Source: Lunularia cruciata
Taxonomy: Eukaryota > Streptophyta > Marchantiopsida > Lunulariales > Lunulariaceae
Length of the DNA: 64,000 bases
Direction of reading: 5' to 3'
Assembly (NCBI GenBank): GCA_948567375.1
Contig: OX419761.1
Span: 49,452,243 to 49,516,242, forward strand
Shown in pieces: positions 36,521 to 49,244 of this stretch (positions are counted from its first letter, which is position 1; each line of letters starts with the position of its first letter). The notes under the pieces are model-generated. The model was not told the DNA's origin, searched no databases, and worked only from the letters and a program-made list of their open reading frames with translations. The position numbers were made by a program, and so were the translations under genes.

Positions 36521-36790
36521 ATGGACACAACATTTGACACATTTGTCAAAGAGTGTGCAAGAGCTTATCATATTAGAGATCAAGGAGTACCACTTTCACT
36601 CTCATACTTTAGACAACGTGTGCCCATTGCTCTATATAGAACATTGGTTGGTGCAATCCATAGGAGAGAAATCATACTAGGTCATGCTTCTTTGGATGCT
36701 CTATTAGTTTATAGACCTTATGACTTGCATAGCTCAGATATCTTAGATGCAATAGGGCACATTTCTCATGTTGATACTATTGGGGCCTAG
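36521..36790 (+). other. Open frame of 89 codons, unrecognised
   Basis: Begins MDTTFDTFVKECARAYHI and ends DTIGA; balanced amino-acid composition, but no known motif and no flanking gene signals. May be a relic of a mobile-element protein or chance. Confidence 0.25.
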
Positions 36791-37248
36791 CCTCATTTTG
36801 CTTCTTTTATCTCTCCCTTTTATGGCTTGATGAGGTATTCCCATCTTTCATGTGTTCCACATGGATGCCTTCCCCTCCTTTAAATATGGATTATCATTGA
36901 AAAGTTGAATTCTGCACTTTTTGCAGAATATGTCAGTAAATTATAAAAAGTGGAGTTTTGTTGCATAATCATAATTATGAGTATTTGTACTCCCTAGTTA
37001 AGAGCAACATAGTCAAGTACATAGGGTAGTTCTATATTATAATAAGATTTAGTGAGACAATACCAATTCCTTGAGATTTTAAAGTGTACCCTTTTCCTTT
37101 AGCAATGTAGTAAAGTATGTAAGTTAACTTTAAGCATACCATTGTAAGATTTAGTAAGTCAATCCACATTCCTTGAGCTTTTAAAGTGCATTTATTTCCT
37201 TCTTAGGCATTTACTATCCTTGCCTAAAAGATTGGTGAGTAGTACTTT

Positions 37249-37251
<3 letters not shown>

Positions 37252-37323
<72 letters not shown>
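37252..37323. repeat. (AT)n microsatellite, 36 units
   Basis: 72 bp of uninterrupted AT dinucleotides. Confidence 0.98.
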
Positions 37324-37326
<3 letters not shown>

Positions 37327-37596
37327 TCTTAAAGCTAGCCAATTTCTTGAATTCTAAAACATCACCTATATCTTCATAATTTTGGTCAAAAATTCATAAT
37401 ATAAATCTTTTTATTCTCAATCTTGATCCTATTGGCTTTAAATTATGCTTAACTTCACAAGAAGGTAACTTCTTTTCAAAAACTACATTTTTGTTTTCAC
37501 TTCATAAATATAATATCTTTTCTCTTCTCTTATCTATATATAGATACATATCATCTAAAAGTACCAAAATATATTTAGCCAAAACTCTATCTACAC

Positions 37597-38140
37597 TTAA
37601 ATTCTATGTAATCCATGAAAAATAGAATGTACTAGTAAGGAACTTATAGTATTCAAACCATATACAAAAATAATGTATTTCTCATTCAAGATGAAAAAAT
37701 TCCAATACTTATTACAAAGGTCAAGCTTAGTGAAGAACTTTGCTCCACTTAGTTTAATCAATAAATCATTTTTGTAAGGTAAGAGGAAAAAGTTCTTTAT
37801 CAAATTTGATTTAATCCACAATAGTCAATGTATAACCAAAGAACACCATCTTTATTTGGGATCTATATCTGATTTTATTTGGGATCTATATCTGATTGGA
37901 TACTTCTTTATGAGCTTTATCAAGGTCTTCTAAAGTTCTTCCAATTTCTTTGGAGGTAAATGATAAATCCATTAAGGAGCAAACTGTATTCTAAATATCA
38001 TTAATCCATTAAGGAGCAAATTGTATTCTAAATATCATTCTTGGGTTAGGACATAAATTCTTAGATAGGTAGGTGGATCATTTGGAATAACATATACACT
38101 CAAGAATAAGAAGCCCAACAATGGTTGGAAGGTAAAAGGG
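37597..38140 (-). pseudogene. Ty3/gypsy reverse transcriptase fragment
   Basis: The minus strand gives YHLPPKKLEELQKTL, then LYIDYCGLN, then LIKLSGAKFFTKLDLCNKYW and further degenerate RT. This is the finger/palm part of a gypsy RT up to before the YxDD box. Two small tandem duplications have grown inside it (23-bp period at 37851-37895; 37-bp period at 37966-38039). No LTRs seen. Confidence 0.65.
37851..38039 (-). repeat. Two short tandem duplications in the RT fragment
   Basis: TTTATTTGGGATCTATATCT occurs at 37851 and again at 37874. AATCCATTAAGGAGCAAA occurs at 37966 and 38003. Confidence 0.9.
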
Positions 38141-38437
38141 TATAACAATCCAATGAGGTGCATTTTTATTACATTAATAATGAATTTTTTCAAGTCAACG
38201 AGGAACACATATGTCAACAATAGCCAAACTACATTCTATTACACAAAGGAAACCATATGGATTGGGCAAAGATGTTCTATCAGCAGCAAGTATGGGAGTT
38301 GAAAAAGAATATGAAAGTGACTGGAGAAAATAATTTTCTCTCCCCATTTGTGCTACATGTTTACATTGGGATGAGATTGTTGAAGAAAGAAGAGAAGAAG
38401 TTGTTCTCTTCACATCACTACTCATTGGAGTGTGATC

Positions 38438-39125
38438 TATAACACCCATTTGTGCATGTGTGTGGTATTGTAATATTTAGCTTGGTATTACAAGTACTTG
38501 AGAGATATTATTTATATAGAGATAAAGGATGGTTCTACATTAATCATGATTAGCTAAAGTTAGTCATAGTTAAGATAGAGGGGACCTTACTTTAGAGGAA
38601 GTGGAAAAGATGAGCACCACTTTTGGATTCTAGTGTGTTGACTTGGTATTATTCCTAGGTGTTTGGCTTTGAGGAAAGAGTTGAGAACTCTTGGGCACGC
38701 AAGCCTTTTTATTTTGGATTCTTCTATAGTCCAAGGATAGCCCATTTGAAGGAATCCTTGACTTAGTGGTTGGGTCAAGATAAGATCACATGCTAGTGGA
38801 ATATGCCCATGTGAATGGATATTCCTTTCTACTTTTTGACTTTACTTGACTTTTACTCTAGTAACTTGAGTTACTATGGTAATTAGTAACTTTGGTGTGT
38901 AACTATTTCACAAGTATATAAACAAGGGGTGAGGACATACTCATCAACCTTTCATTTGCAACTATCTCTCTCATTTGAGTTCTCTAGTGAGCAATGTCTT
39001 GAGTCTTGGGGTGTTAGCCTTGGAGGAGTATGATGGAGTTGGGGTTCCTTGCCTTCTTAGTCCATGGTGCGCTACCATAATAGCCATCAGAGGTTCATCT
39101 TGAGTGAGAGACAGGCCGGCTCACA
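38438..39125 (+). repeat. Solo LTR, family G, copy 2
   Basis: 688 bp, same length as copy 1 but on the opposite strand. It begins TATAACACCCATTTG (TG mutated to TA) and ends GCCGGCTCACA, flanked by GATC at 38434-38437 and 39126-39129. It contains AGTATATAAACAAGG. No internal domains adjoin it. Confidence 0.85.
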
Positions 39126-39129
39126 GATC

Positions 39130-41439
39130 ATTCACAACCCAAGTATATTATAGAACCATGGAAGTATAGAGAAGTCTTGCTTAAGTATCAAGAGATGTAT
39201 AAGTGGGTCACAATTCCAAACGTTGTTGTGTTGTGGTTTGCATAGCCCGTAGAAAAGTGACTTATCATTTTTATCTCCACATTAGTGGGGTAGGTTGTCT
39301 GCTAGATCCAACGGAGAGATGCTGCCATGTGAGCAATCTATGTACATGTATGTGATTTGCCATGTAAGTTACAATCTTATCATGTTTGAGGGCTTTGATG
39401 AATAAGAAAAGGGCGAGTGGAGAGATGAGTGGTGTTTAGTCGAGGAGTCTTGAAGAGGAGGAAGATGTTGAGAGTGAGAAATGTAGCAGTGTGCGAGTGG
39501 TAGAACATCAGAGGAAGCATTTGAGCATGAGATGTCCCATGCTCCAAATCTGCCACTCCTGAATCCTTTTCTCATCAAGCTTCAGATTTTGCAACGTGAT
39601 AGCTTAAGAGACTGGTTGGTGGCACGTTTCGGAGCGGTATTCATGGAGTCGGTCATTGGAAACCCGGATCCTATCATCCTTCCAGTGCTTATTTATGAGC
39701 ATGTCTAGGACTTGACAATATATGTGCTTCTATAGTTAGGGAATGCCTAAATTTTCACTCATAAGGTTCAAGGTGGAGTTGTGGGGTCCATTTGTCAAAA
39801 AGTAAAAAGAATAAAGGACAAATGTGCAAGAGATTGGGTCCCAAGAGAGAAGTCTGGAGTTTTTTTGACTATCAAAGGAGTTTGGGGAGGCCATTTGGGG
39901 AACAAAGGACATGGTTGGAAAGAGGAGCTGACAGGCTACAATCTGGATATAGAAATCATATGATTTGAGCTGATTTTGAGAGGGGGGTAAAATTCATACC
40001 CAAGACCACAAAGCAGGCAATTGAGAAAGCTTCTTGAGATATTGTCACTATTTGTCTATGGGATTGGAGAGTAGACAAAGTGCTTACATTATTGAGCACA
40101 AGATATTTTAGTTTTGGATCAATCTCAAATCAGATTTGGTTGACTGAAGTTGAAGCTCTTGAGGTGTGAGGTGATGGAGAAGAGCTAGTGATCAGGTTTG
40201 GAGTTTTGGTCACTCCCCAAGTTGTGGTTCAAGATACCTTATGAAAATTTCCAATCTTGTTATTGGTTAAGGTGTGCACCTTTTTATGAAGGTTTTATGT
40301 GAATTATTTAAATAGAGAATTCAGGGTCTTGGATCAAGTATACCTGGGTCTGCAAAGCTCACAAGTTAGCCTAACTCACAAATTGATCCATATATAGGAA
40401 TTGGGTTTTGATTAAGCATTTGCATAGTGTTGAAAAAGAGCACCACCAACTACTATGGAAAATTTACTGGGCTCTGGACTCATAAAGAGTGAGATTTGAT
40501 GCAAATTTTTTTACTAAAAGACTGTCATAAGCTCGGAGGAGCATTTCTTTCTTCAATCCTAATTGAATGTCAATTCTCTAACTTTTGTGACTATGATTGA
40601 AAGTTCAGATTTCCAAAGTGTTTTGTGAGGATCAAGTGTACATTTTATTTAGAACTCAAGGGAAATTGGCATGAACTAGGGGCAAAACCCTAAAAAGAGG
40701 ATTTCAAAATTAGGGTGAGAGTTGCAAAAACCTTACCAAATTTGAGAGATTTTCAGGGGAGTTTTAGTGATCTTATTCAATTCTATTTTATATCATTGAA
40801 AATATTATCTCACATGCTTTCCATTGAATCCTAGAACACTTGAATCCAAGCTATACAAAAAGAGTTATGTTCATATGAGCTACGTAGAGTTTTCCCCATC
40901 AAGAAGACATAGGAAATCCCCACATGGAGTAGGAATTTGTTGAGATCTGAAGTACAGCTTGCAAGAGACTTGGATTACAGGTTGAAATTAGCTTGATGAT
41001 AGAGCACAAAGGCTTTGAAGCTCTTTTCTGACAAAAAGCATAGAGAGTTGTTGCATTCTTGTGATTGGATTCTCTCTGTGCTTGCATACTTGTTTGTATG
41101 CCCAGTTGGTTTGGATTGGTGTGCAAGTGTTGCACTTAGGTTCTTTCCTTCTAGAAGTGCTATGTATTTCTCCTTGGTAATGTTGGAAGTGATGACCAAC
41201 AGACCAAGAGTGCATGTTGTGATGATAGGTTAGGTTGCCCATCACTACCCTACTCAATAGCAAAGAATACTAGTTACAAGAGTGGAGGGTTCCAATTTTT
41301 AGGTAACATGTGTGTTCAGACAAGTGCTTATAGGTTTACCTACAGTCTCTAATCCACAATCTCCACAGCTAGGCACCTTGTGTGTTCCCAGAGAGAGAAA
41401 AGAAAAGTACGACAACGCCGTTGGCCCTAGGTGCGATAA
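39130..41439. other. Intergenic stretch, no gene recognised
   Basis: Only short frames without domains; no clear LTR pair or TIR. Part of 39.4-40.0 kb is slightly less AT-rich. Confidence 0.35.
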
Positions 41440-43400
41440 GAGAAAGAAGAAGAAAATGACTGCTCAAGAAAATGTGCAAAATACAAAGTGGCACAAGCCC
41501 AACCCATAGGTAATTGAAGAAGAATCAAAAGACAATGGCTTTGATAAAGATGAGGAAGACTAGTCTGAATGTGAGGATGAAGGTAACTAAGGAGTAGAGA
41601 TTACCCTTGACTTGGAAGCTGTAAAGGAAGGAAGAGAAGGTGGCCGTACCCAATATCAAGAGCAACCACAAGTAAGGCAAGCACCATCATTCTCCAAGAT
41701 TGAAATCTCCTTAGACAAGGAAGGGAGAGATGAAAACTAGCAAGATAAGTACAACCCACCCTTATGATAAGAGTAGAGGTGGACCACCACAAAGATATCC
41801 CATCTTTGGAGCAAGGTGAACCTTTTGTGTAGGAGGACAAAGACATCCCAATTGTGCAACTATGAAGGTGCAATGCGGAGACACCAACCCTTTGAGCCAG
41901 ACACAATATATAAACATAAGTTCATTAGGTAAGAGGAAGATGAACCAACCAACCCAATGGCAAGTTACCAAAAGGCAAGAGTCATAGCTATGATGATGAG
42001 ATCAGAAGGGGATCTACCAAAGAAGAAGAAACTTACAAGAGAGGAGAAAGGTAAGTCTAAAAGTGAAGGAGTGCCCTTGTTTGAAAAAGAGCTGTAGGAA
42101 AAACAAGAAGACTCTATCCAAGCATAGGTAGATGAGATAGTGGACCAAGACAAAGAAGTAGAATCCCACTCCAAAGAGTTGCCAAAAGTAGGGAGAATCC
42201 CAGTCGTTCAAGATGTGAAAGAGGAAACCCAAAGAAAAGAAGGTAAGGAGAGTGTCAACTTGGAGGGGGTTAGCCTTTGGAGTTGACACAAGAGGGAGAT
42301 GAAGAGGAGGAACCAACCCAAAGAGATTAGGAAAGTGTGTCTATGTTGTGATGGATCAACAATAAGTTGGGACCAACATTATAGGTAATGGAAGACATCT
42401 TTCCTTCTACCAAGAACTAAATCTAGATGTGAACAATCTTAAGAAACTATTAAAGTTCATATATCAGATGGTCCAAAGTGCTAATTTGGAGAAAGTGGAG
42501 ATCTAAAGTAAGCTAGTACAAGCTCACAAAGGGATAGTTCAAGCATGTGACAAAGCTATAACAATGAAGGAGTAGTTAATATTGCTTATGTACATAAGAT
42601 CTGCAAGTTGGAAGAAGCAATTGTGACTTAACATAGAGACCAAATGTTTACATAAAGAGAATGCAACTACTTTTTGATGATAAGGAACCAATGGAAGAAA
42701 GATGAGAAGGACTATTAAGAGAAGTATGATGGTAAGATGTGGAAGACAAAACCTCCATGTCAGCATTCTAAGATAGAAAATGATCAATGGAATCAGGAGT
42801 TCTAAGACCATGTGAATAGGCACAAGGAGCAATTACATCTCTATGATGAAGAAGTAGCTATATTCAAGGAGAAATTAATTGACACACAAATCAAATCAAG
42901 GACAACACCAGACATGGACTAATGCATCAGAACTACAAGGAGATAGCCAAACTCTACATTGAAGGGTTAACCAAGATAGCCAATAAACACAAGGAGAAGG
43001 AGCAAGTCCTTTGTGTATAGATATGACAAGAGGTTGAGATGGAAATGCAATCTAATCACGATGTTTTGGAAAAGGAATGAATGAGAATTCTCACAATTGT
43101 GGAGGATGTTGCATGCAAATTTGTAGATCATATGCAGAAGGAAATCATGGCTCAAGCACATCTGACAAAGTTATGGGAACAAAAGGCACAAATTTACACA
43201 TTAGAAGTAAAGGTTTACTCCAACAAAAAATTAAACAAATTTGTTACATGATTGAAGGTGCATACCAAGGCCAAGTTTAAGAAATTCTTAGCCACCATGG
43301 CAAAATATAAGGATAAAATTGATATTCTGATTAGAATATGTAGAGGTAAAGGTAGCTCAACTCAATAAATTTCATTATATATAGACATAGGACAAAGGAA
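41440..43400 (+). pseudogene. Decayed charged coiled-coil frame
   Basis: The + strand reads as a long charged protein broken by stops. There is an acidic N-terminal part (SKDNGFDKDEED, EITLDLEAVKEGREGG), a basic stretch (PKKKKLTREEKGKSKSEG), and later helical parts (DHVNRHKEQLHLYDEEVAIF). Most breaks are single stops rather than frame changes. No catalytic motif. The minus-strand region at 44.5-45.9 kb has the same character. Confidence 0.4.
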
Positions 43401-44539
43401 ACACCTTTAAGGTGGTACATCTTTGTACTTGACCATGTGTATAGATCTTTGGTATGGTGAAACATGTGTACAATAGGAAAATTTTGTAGTGACAAGTCAT
43501 TGGGACCATTCTCTTGATGCTAAGTTGGAACAAATGACAAGTAGAGTGTATAGCTTGGACATGCCATATGGGGCACACATTTATAAATCTTGATTAAGAT
43601 AAGATAAAATGGTTAGAAAAGATCAGAATTGATAAGAGTAGAATTAGTTAGGGAATCCTAGCAATGCATAGTAGTTGGATTTGCACTATCATTGTTTAGC
43701 AAGAAGCATAAAGGGCTTAGTCTTGAAGTAATTTAAGTTGAGATCTCAATCTTTTGTTTCAATTTTTGTGCCTACTTAGCATATGTGGCTTGGTGTGCAT
43801 GAATTAAATTCTATTATCTGAAGTGGATGCATGGGAATCTCCAAGATGCTCATAATATTTCTGTCAGGGTTATGTATATTTTGTGAATGCTTGATCAAGT
43901 ATTGGTTAGGAACTTGAAGTAGGAATGTAGGTATAAGGGTGTGGGAGTGCATTCATGATTTGCTCGGATGTTGAATCCCTAAGGTTCCAAAGGCTTAGGG
44001 CCATACATTGAAAGGTCATAAAGGACTATGAATATCATGACGTACCATGTATAACAAAAAGTTTAGCATGTCATGAACCTATAACATCATTGAGGTAATG
44101 TCTTTGAGGAAGAGTACAATGTTACCACAAGTGTGGTAGTATACAAAGTGTAAGTAACTTAGGGAAGCATTGATCTTTGCCACCTTCAAAGTGACTAACA
44201 CCTTTGGGTTGGAAGTGACCTTTGCAAAGGTATTCATCTATGGGGTAGTGATTTGTAGGGTAGTAACCTTTAGTGCAGATTGAAGCATCACCTTCAAGAG
44301 CACATGTGGATTAGATCCTTCATGAGAGTGATTTTATTTTCCTATTTTTGTAGTGGACCATGGTGGATGACACTACTCTCTGCTGGAAGTGATCCTGCCA
44401 AAGAAGTAAAGTAAGCAATAATAAACAATTTTTTATTTGTGACACTTTCCCTTCTTAATCCAGTCAATTCCAAACCATATCCTTGAGGGAATTACATGTT
44501 CTTATCATTTATATTATTAGAATGTTGATATTGAATTGT

Positions 44540-45900
44540 CACACATATATCTAAGCACTAAGAGTTTCAGCTTATATTTTTAATTCATGGATCTTTGCCT
44601 TGCTGAGTTTGCCTGTTATAGCATCCTTTTGGAGTTCTAACATTTGATCTCTAATCTTTTCTTGAGTAACCTTAACCATTCTTTCCTTTGAATGACTATA
44701 AGCTCCATTGATTTTATTTGTAATGGCATCCATCATCTTTGCTTTGACAATGGCTTTGTTATCTTTCTCCTCATGTTGTTTTTTCTACAAGGTTTCTAAC
44801 TGGATTGCTGCTCCTTTGTGGTATTTAACCATTTGTAGTTCTAAAATAACAAATTTTACCTTTTTTTTCACCAATTAACCTTTGATGGGTATCTTATCCT
44901 CATCTTTCTTTTGCAACTATTCTTTGTAGTCTTGTTGCCTTTGCTTCTCTTCTACCCAAAGAGCTCTTAATTTTCCTTTCATTCTTTGTATGTCTTCTTC
45001 ATGGGTGCTTTGTTTTGCCACTAGTGAGAGGTTTTACATTTTGATCTCATGGTATACCAAGGAGTTTACCTTCCTACATTAGTCTTTGCACAAGTTTCTC
45101 ACTTTTCCTAAGTCTCTTTACGATTTGGTCACCTTCTCTTTTTCTTTGCACTAGTTGGTCTGTGGATGCTTTGAGAAAGAAAATCTACATGAACCCAAGA
45201 GTTGGTCCTACTGAATTACTATGAAATCTACCCCATCTATTGCATGGTGCAAAAATACTTCTACCAAGAAACTCTTTCTTCCTTCTTCTTCTTGGTGCGG
45301 TGTGTGTGAATTATCTTGTGCTTCACCTTCCACATCCACTTGGTCTTCATCTTGGAATTCATTACTAGGTCCTACTTGAGTTGAACTTGCAAGTTCTTTT
45401 GGCCAAAGGTCTTCTTGATCTTCTTCTTTGACCATTACTTCTTCTTCTTCTTCTTCTAGGAGAACTGACTCTACTTCTTCTTGATCATCTCATTCTTCCT
45501 CCAAATTCAACTCAATTCCTTGTAAGTTCTTCTTCGAAAATGTTGTCTTTAGTTTCTTCACTTTTTGCTTCTTCCTCATTGGAAGAAATGTCCACTGCTT
45601 GAGGATTTCTCATCACTCTTTTCAAGGCTCTCTCTATAGTCTCACTAGTAAAAGGTTGCTTCTTCTTCTAGGGAGTGGCTACTACTATCACCTCCTTCAA
45701 TTCAATTCAAGTTTTTGACCAAGCCACAATCTTGTTTTTCATTGCCTTGTTTGGTTTGGGCAACTCATGGTCCAAGTACATTGCTCCTAGGGTAGAGATT
45801 GCATTCCTAGGGTGATCGAGATCACAGGTCCAAAAGCCTTGGCCATACAAATCAAAGAAGAGGATGAACATTTGGCAAACTTGCCACATGGACATTCTCC
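44540..45900 (-). pseudogene. Decayed acidic and coiled-coil frame, opposite orientation
   Basis: The minus strand includes an open 75-codon acidic part (45208-45435: KEEDQEDLWPKEL...). Glutamate-rich sequence lies before it, and long helical parts follow (MKGKLRALWVEEKQRQQ, KKQHEEKDNKAIVKAK). It looks like a relative of the + strand frame at 41.4-43.4 kb, but I could not align them residue by residue. Confidence 0.35.
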
Positions 45901-47812
45901 TAAAGTTCCTTCAAGCGTCCTATAGCCTTCAAATGAAATGACTCCGCCTTATAGTACCACCTCTACACAACATGCCACTGCACCCGCTTTGGATATACCT
46001 CAGCTTTACAATACCTGAAATACCGTAGGATACCAAGGAACGAGCTGAGCAATCAACTAATTGTGCAAAGGACTAAACCTTTCTAGATCATTGTCTTCCT
46101 AAAGACACATACACAAATTGGGGTAATGTTTGACAATAAAAGTGCCCAGGCCAAATTGCTACATGCACTTCTAGGCTCAGGCTTGATTTAGAAGGACCTT
46201 TTGCTAATGTGCTTCTATCCAAGCAACCACATTGCCTCTTTATTTTCTAAGTTTTTGTTCTTCTTCACTTCAATCTCTTGCACAATTGGGAAAGATGTGA
46301 ACTCTTGATTCCATAGCATGAAATGCACTTGCTTTGTAATGGTGTGCTTTGTGTAAAAGTTGTTTGTCAACTACTACACTTCAGATGATGTCAAGGTCAC
46401 CTTTTGCACTACCTTGCACTTCTTGGGTGGCATATGATTTCCTATTTTTGTAATATGGTATTGAAGTCATGCTTATTCCTAAATTCACTCTTCACACAAG
46501 TCTTCCCAATCACCCACTCACATAATCTCTTGTTCTATCTATTCTTGCACAATGTGTTTTTGCCTTGGGGTGATCTTGTTTTGGTGTGAAGGCTATCCTT
46601 TTCTCTCAAAACCACTTGATAACGCTGGTGTGAATTTCAATAACTATACCTCACTTACTTGCAAAGCCTTGAACTTATATATCCCATAGTCAACCACTTG
46701 ATATATTTGGCAAGATTTCAAGGTGAGCCATTGTTATTCCCACATGTTATAAGTGTCATTATTGCAAACTGTTATCAAAATAAGTTTTATGATACAAGTG
46801 GCAATACTTTGCTTGTGTGGTTGTTGACATGGATAACTGACTTCTAGGCCAAAGGCCTCTATGGCAAAGTGTTCATGGCCAAAGGTGTTAGAGAACCGCT
46901 ATCAAGAGAAAAGTTCCAACTTGAAGGTCTCCTTTGTACCCAATGATTGTCCATGAGCCTGATTGAGGTGAATGACTTTGCCAAGACTCATACTTAGGAT
47001 AGTCATTTTTGGCCCAATATTTTCAAACTCATCCTCTTATTTTTTTGTTCTTACATGCTTTTGACTTTCATTCTAGGTCAAAGTAAAACCACCTAATTCT
47101 ATCTCCTCACTCTTATCTTCACTAAATACTATCAAATTCTAAGTAAGAATTAAAAGAAAAAATAATATTTATAAAGAGGCAAAATATGATGATCCCAAAT
47201 TAAAGCAAGTATTCTTGAAGTTAAGAGAACATAAAATATGAAGCTTTAGGAAACTTGTGGAAGACTAGTACTAGAACACTAGTATTACAAGGACAGAATT
47301 GAAAGTCTCCTTAGAGAAAGTTTTAGGCAAAGGAAGTTGTTTGTAGTAGAGTTGTACAAAAGATCCTTAATTAAATGAAGATTCTCTGTAGTTGTACATT
47401 TCTTGTTAAGTGTATACAATTTGGAGAAGTAGTCTGAAGAATAAAAAATAAGTATTCTTTGGAGGGAATTAAAACACTCTCCCAAGATACATATTAGCAA
47501 TTTAAGCAATATATAGATCAAAAGATTAGGTAAGGCAGAATAATAAGATCTTAATTGTATAGTCTAGATGCAAGGAGTGCAATTTTGATAAATCTTTGCA
47601 CTTTTGCTACTTTTAGATTTCTCAGCTTAGGAGCATGAAAAGATATTTAAGGCTTCTATTGATGTTAATATACATTTTGTTCATATATATTGTAAGTCCA
47701 CAAGAGCTCTTTGTTGCTTTTGCTGAATTCCAAGTATTGGCAATGATTCTTTGATGAGTAATGGTAAAGAACTTCATAGTATGAACTTAGGTAGTTGAGT
47801 GTATGTGATCAC
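45901..47812. other. AT-rich stretch, no gene recognised
   Basis: No domain, LTR or TIR identified. Confidence 0.35.
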
Positions 47813-47861
47813 AAAAACTTGTGGCTAGGATCTTGGAATAGATCCTAGCCACAAGTTTTTG
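47812..47861. repeat. Perfect 21-bp inverted repeat with 8-nt loop
   Basis: The left arm 47812-47832 (ending GTGGCTAGGATC) is the exact reverse complement of the right arm 47841-47861 (starting GATCCTAGCCAC). The loop is TTGGAATA. Confidence 0.95.
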
Positions 47862-47915
47862 AAGGAATAGAACAATGCCTTGATCGATCCTAAATGAGCC
47901 ATAATGTTGATAGTA

Positions 47916-49244
47916 TGCAATACCATTAGCTAGACATATTTTCTAGAGGTAGAAATTGGCTTGGTAATATATGGAGGAATGTTAAATATGATGGTCTAAG
48001 TAGATCAGATAGAGGTGTTTCCAAAAGAGTACTTCCACTAATAGGGCAAAAGCCAAAAACACCTTAAAAACTTTAGAGCTAGTTTTGGAGGCCTAAATAG
48101 ATGAATTAGACCCTAAAAAAGAAACTTTTTTCCCTCCAAGGAAAAGGGTAAGGCTTTCTACTCCCTTGTTTGTCTCATTGAAAGCTTTCCAAGGATATCT
48201 CAGCCATGCTATTTTGAGCTTCATATGAGAAGATTTTCCAAAGATTCCTTCTAGTCAAACTTGTTTGACCAACCAGATAGGACAAGGATCAATATGTCAC
48301 CAATAAATGCAACTAATATAAGGGTAGAGCTTTCTAACATGTCACCAATCCATGTATATGATCCAAGGGTGGATGTAATACTAATAGCTAGATATATGAT
48401 CTAGAGGTGAAAATTGACTGAGTAACATCTAGAAGGATGTTGGGTATGATGGGCTAGGTAGATCAGATAGACATGTCATAGAAAGAGCACTTCTCCTTAT
48501 AGAGAAAGAGCCAAAAACAACTTGAAAATGTAATACCAATAGCTAGAGATCCTATATAGAGGTGAAAATTGGGTTTTTGACATTTGGGAGGATGTTATAG
48601 ATAATATACTAAGTAGATCAAAGAGAGGTATTACCAAGAGATTACTTCTACTAATAAGGCAAGAATCGAGATAAGCCTAAAAAATTTAGAGTCAATTTTG
48701 GGGGCCTAAACGGACAAAATTGAAAATGCAAAAATTACTCCCATAGAAGAGGAAAGGTTATCCTTTCCTTCCCCAAAGTTTGTCTCATCAACTGCTTTCC
48801 AATGGTACCTCACTCATGCAATTTGGAGATTTCCTATAGGAGGATTCTCTAAGATTCCATTTGGTCAAAGATGGTTTGACCAACCAAATAGGATCAAAAC
48901 CAACATGTCACCCATACATGCAATTAATCTAAGAGTGGAGCTCAATGACATGTCACCAATCCATGTATCTGATCCAAGGGTAGAGCTTCCTTTATGGGAG
49001 TACCCTTTGCTATATAATAGAGTCAAGGTGCTCCTTTGGGGCATCAGAGGATTGAGTGTGAAGCTTGTGTTTCTTCTCTTGTGTTTCTCTTAAGGTCTCT
49101 TATCGTTGGAAGATTACAATGCTCCCTTTGAGTGGATCTTCTTTGCTATATAATAAAGACAAGGTACTTCTTTGGGGCATAAGAGTATTGAGAGATGAAG
49201 CCTTGCATTTCTTTTGGGGGTTCTCTTGTCCTTGGAACATTACA
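47916..49244 (+). repeat. Pile of family D solo LTRs (three starts, nested)
   Basis: Unit 1 starts at 47916 (TGCAATACCATTAG) and breaks at 48373; its right end resumes at 49119-49244 (...CTTGGAACATTACA). Unit 2 starts at 48374 (TGTAATACTAATAG) but only about 155 bp remain. Unit 3 (48529-49118) is full length, TGTAATACCAATAG...GATTACA, with a TATATAA box at 49011. Termini TGTAAT/ATTACA and the TATA box indicate LTRs; no internal coding region is present. Confidence 0.75.

Noticed and set aside
37252..37323. (AT)36 tract as a possible origin or regulatory site
   Set aside because: Ordinary microsatellite with no associated gene or structure.
42014..42316. 100-codon minus-strand hydrophobic frame suggesting membrane segments
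   Set aside because: It is the reverse of a charged + strand coiled-coil frame, which produces F/L-rich antisense frames.
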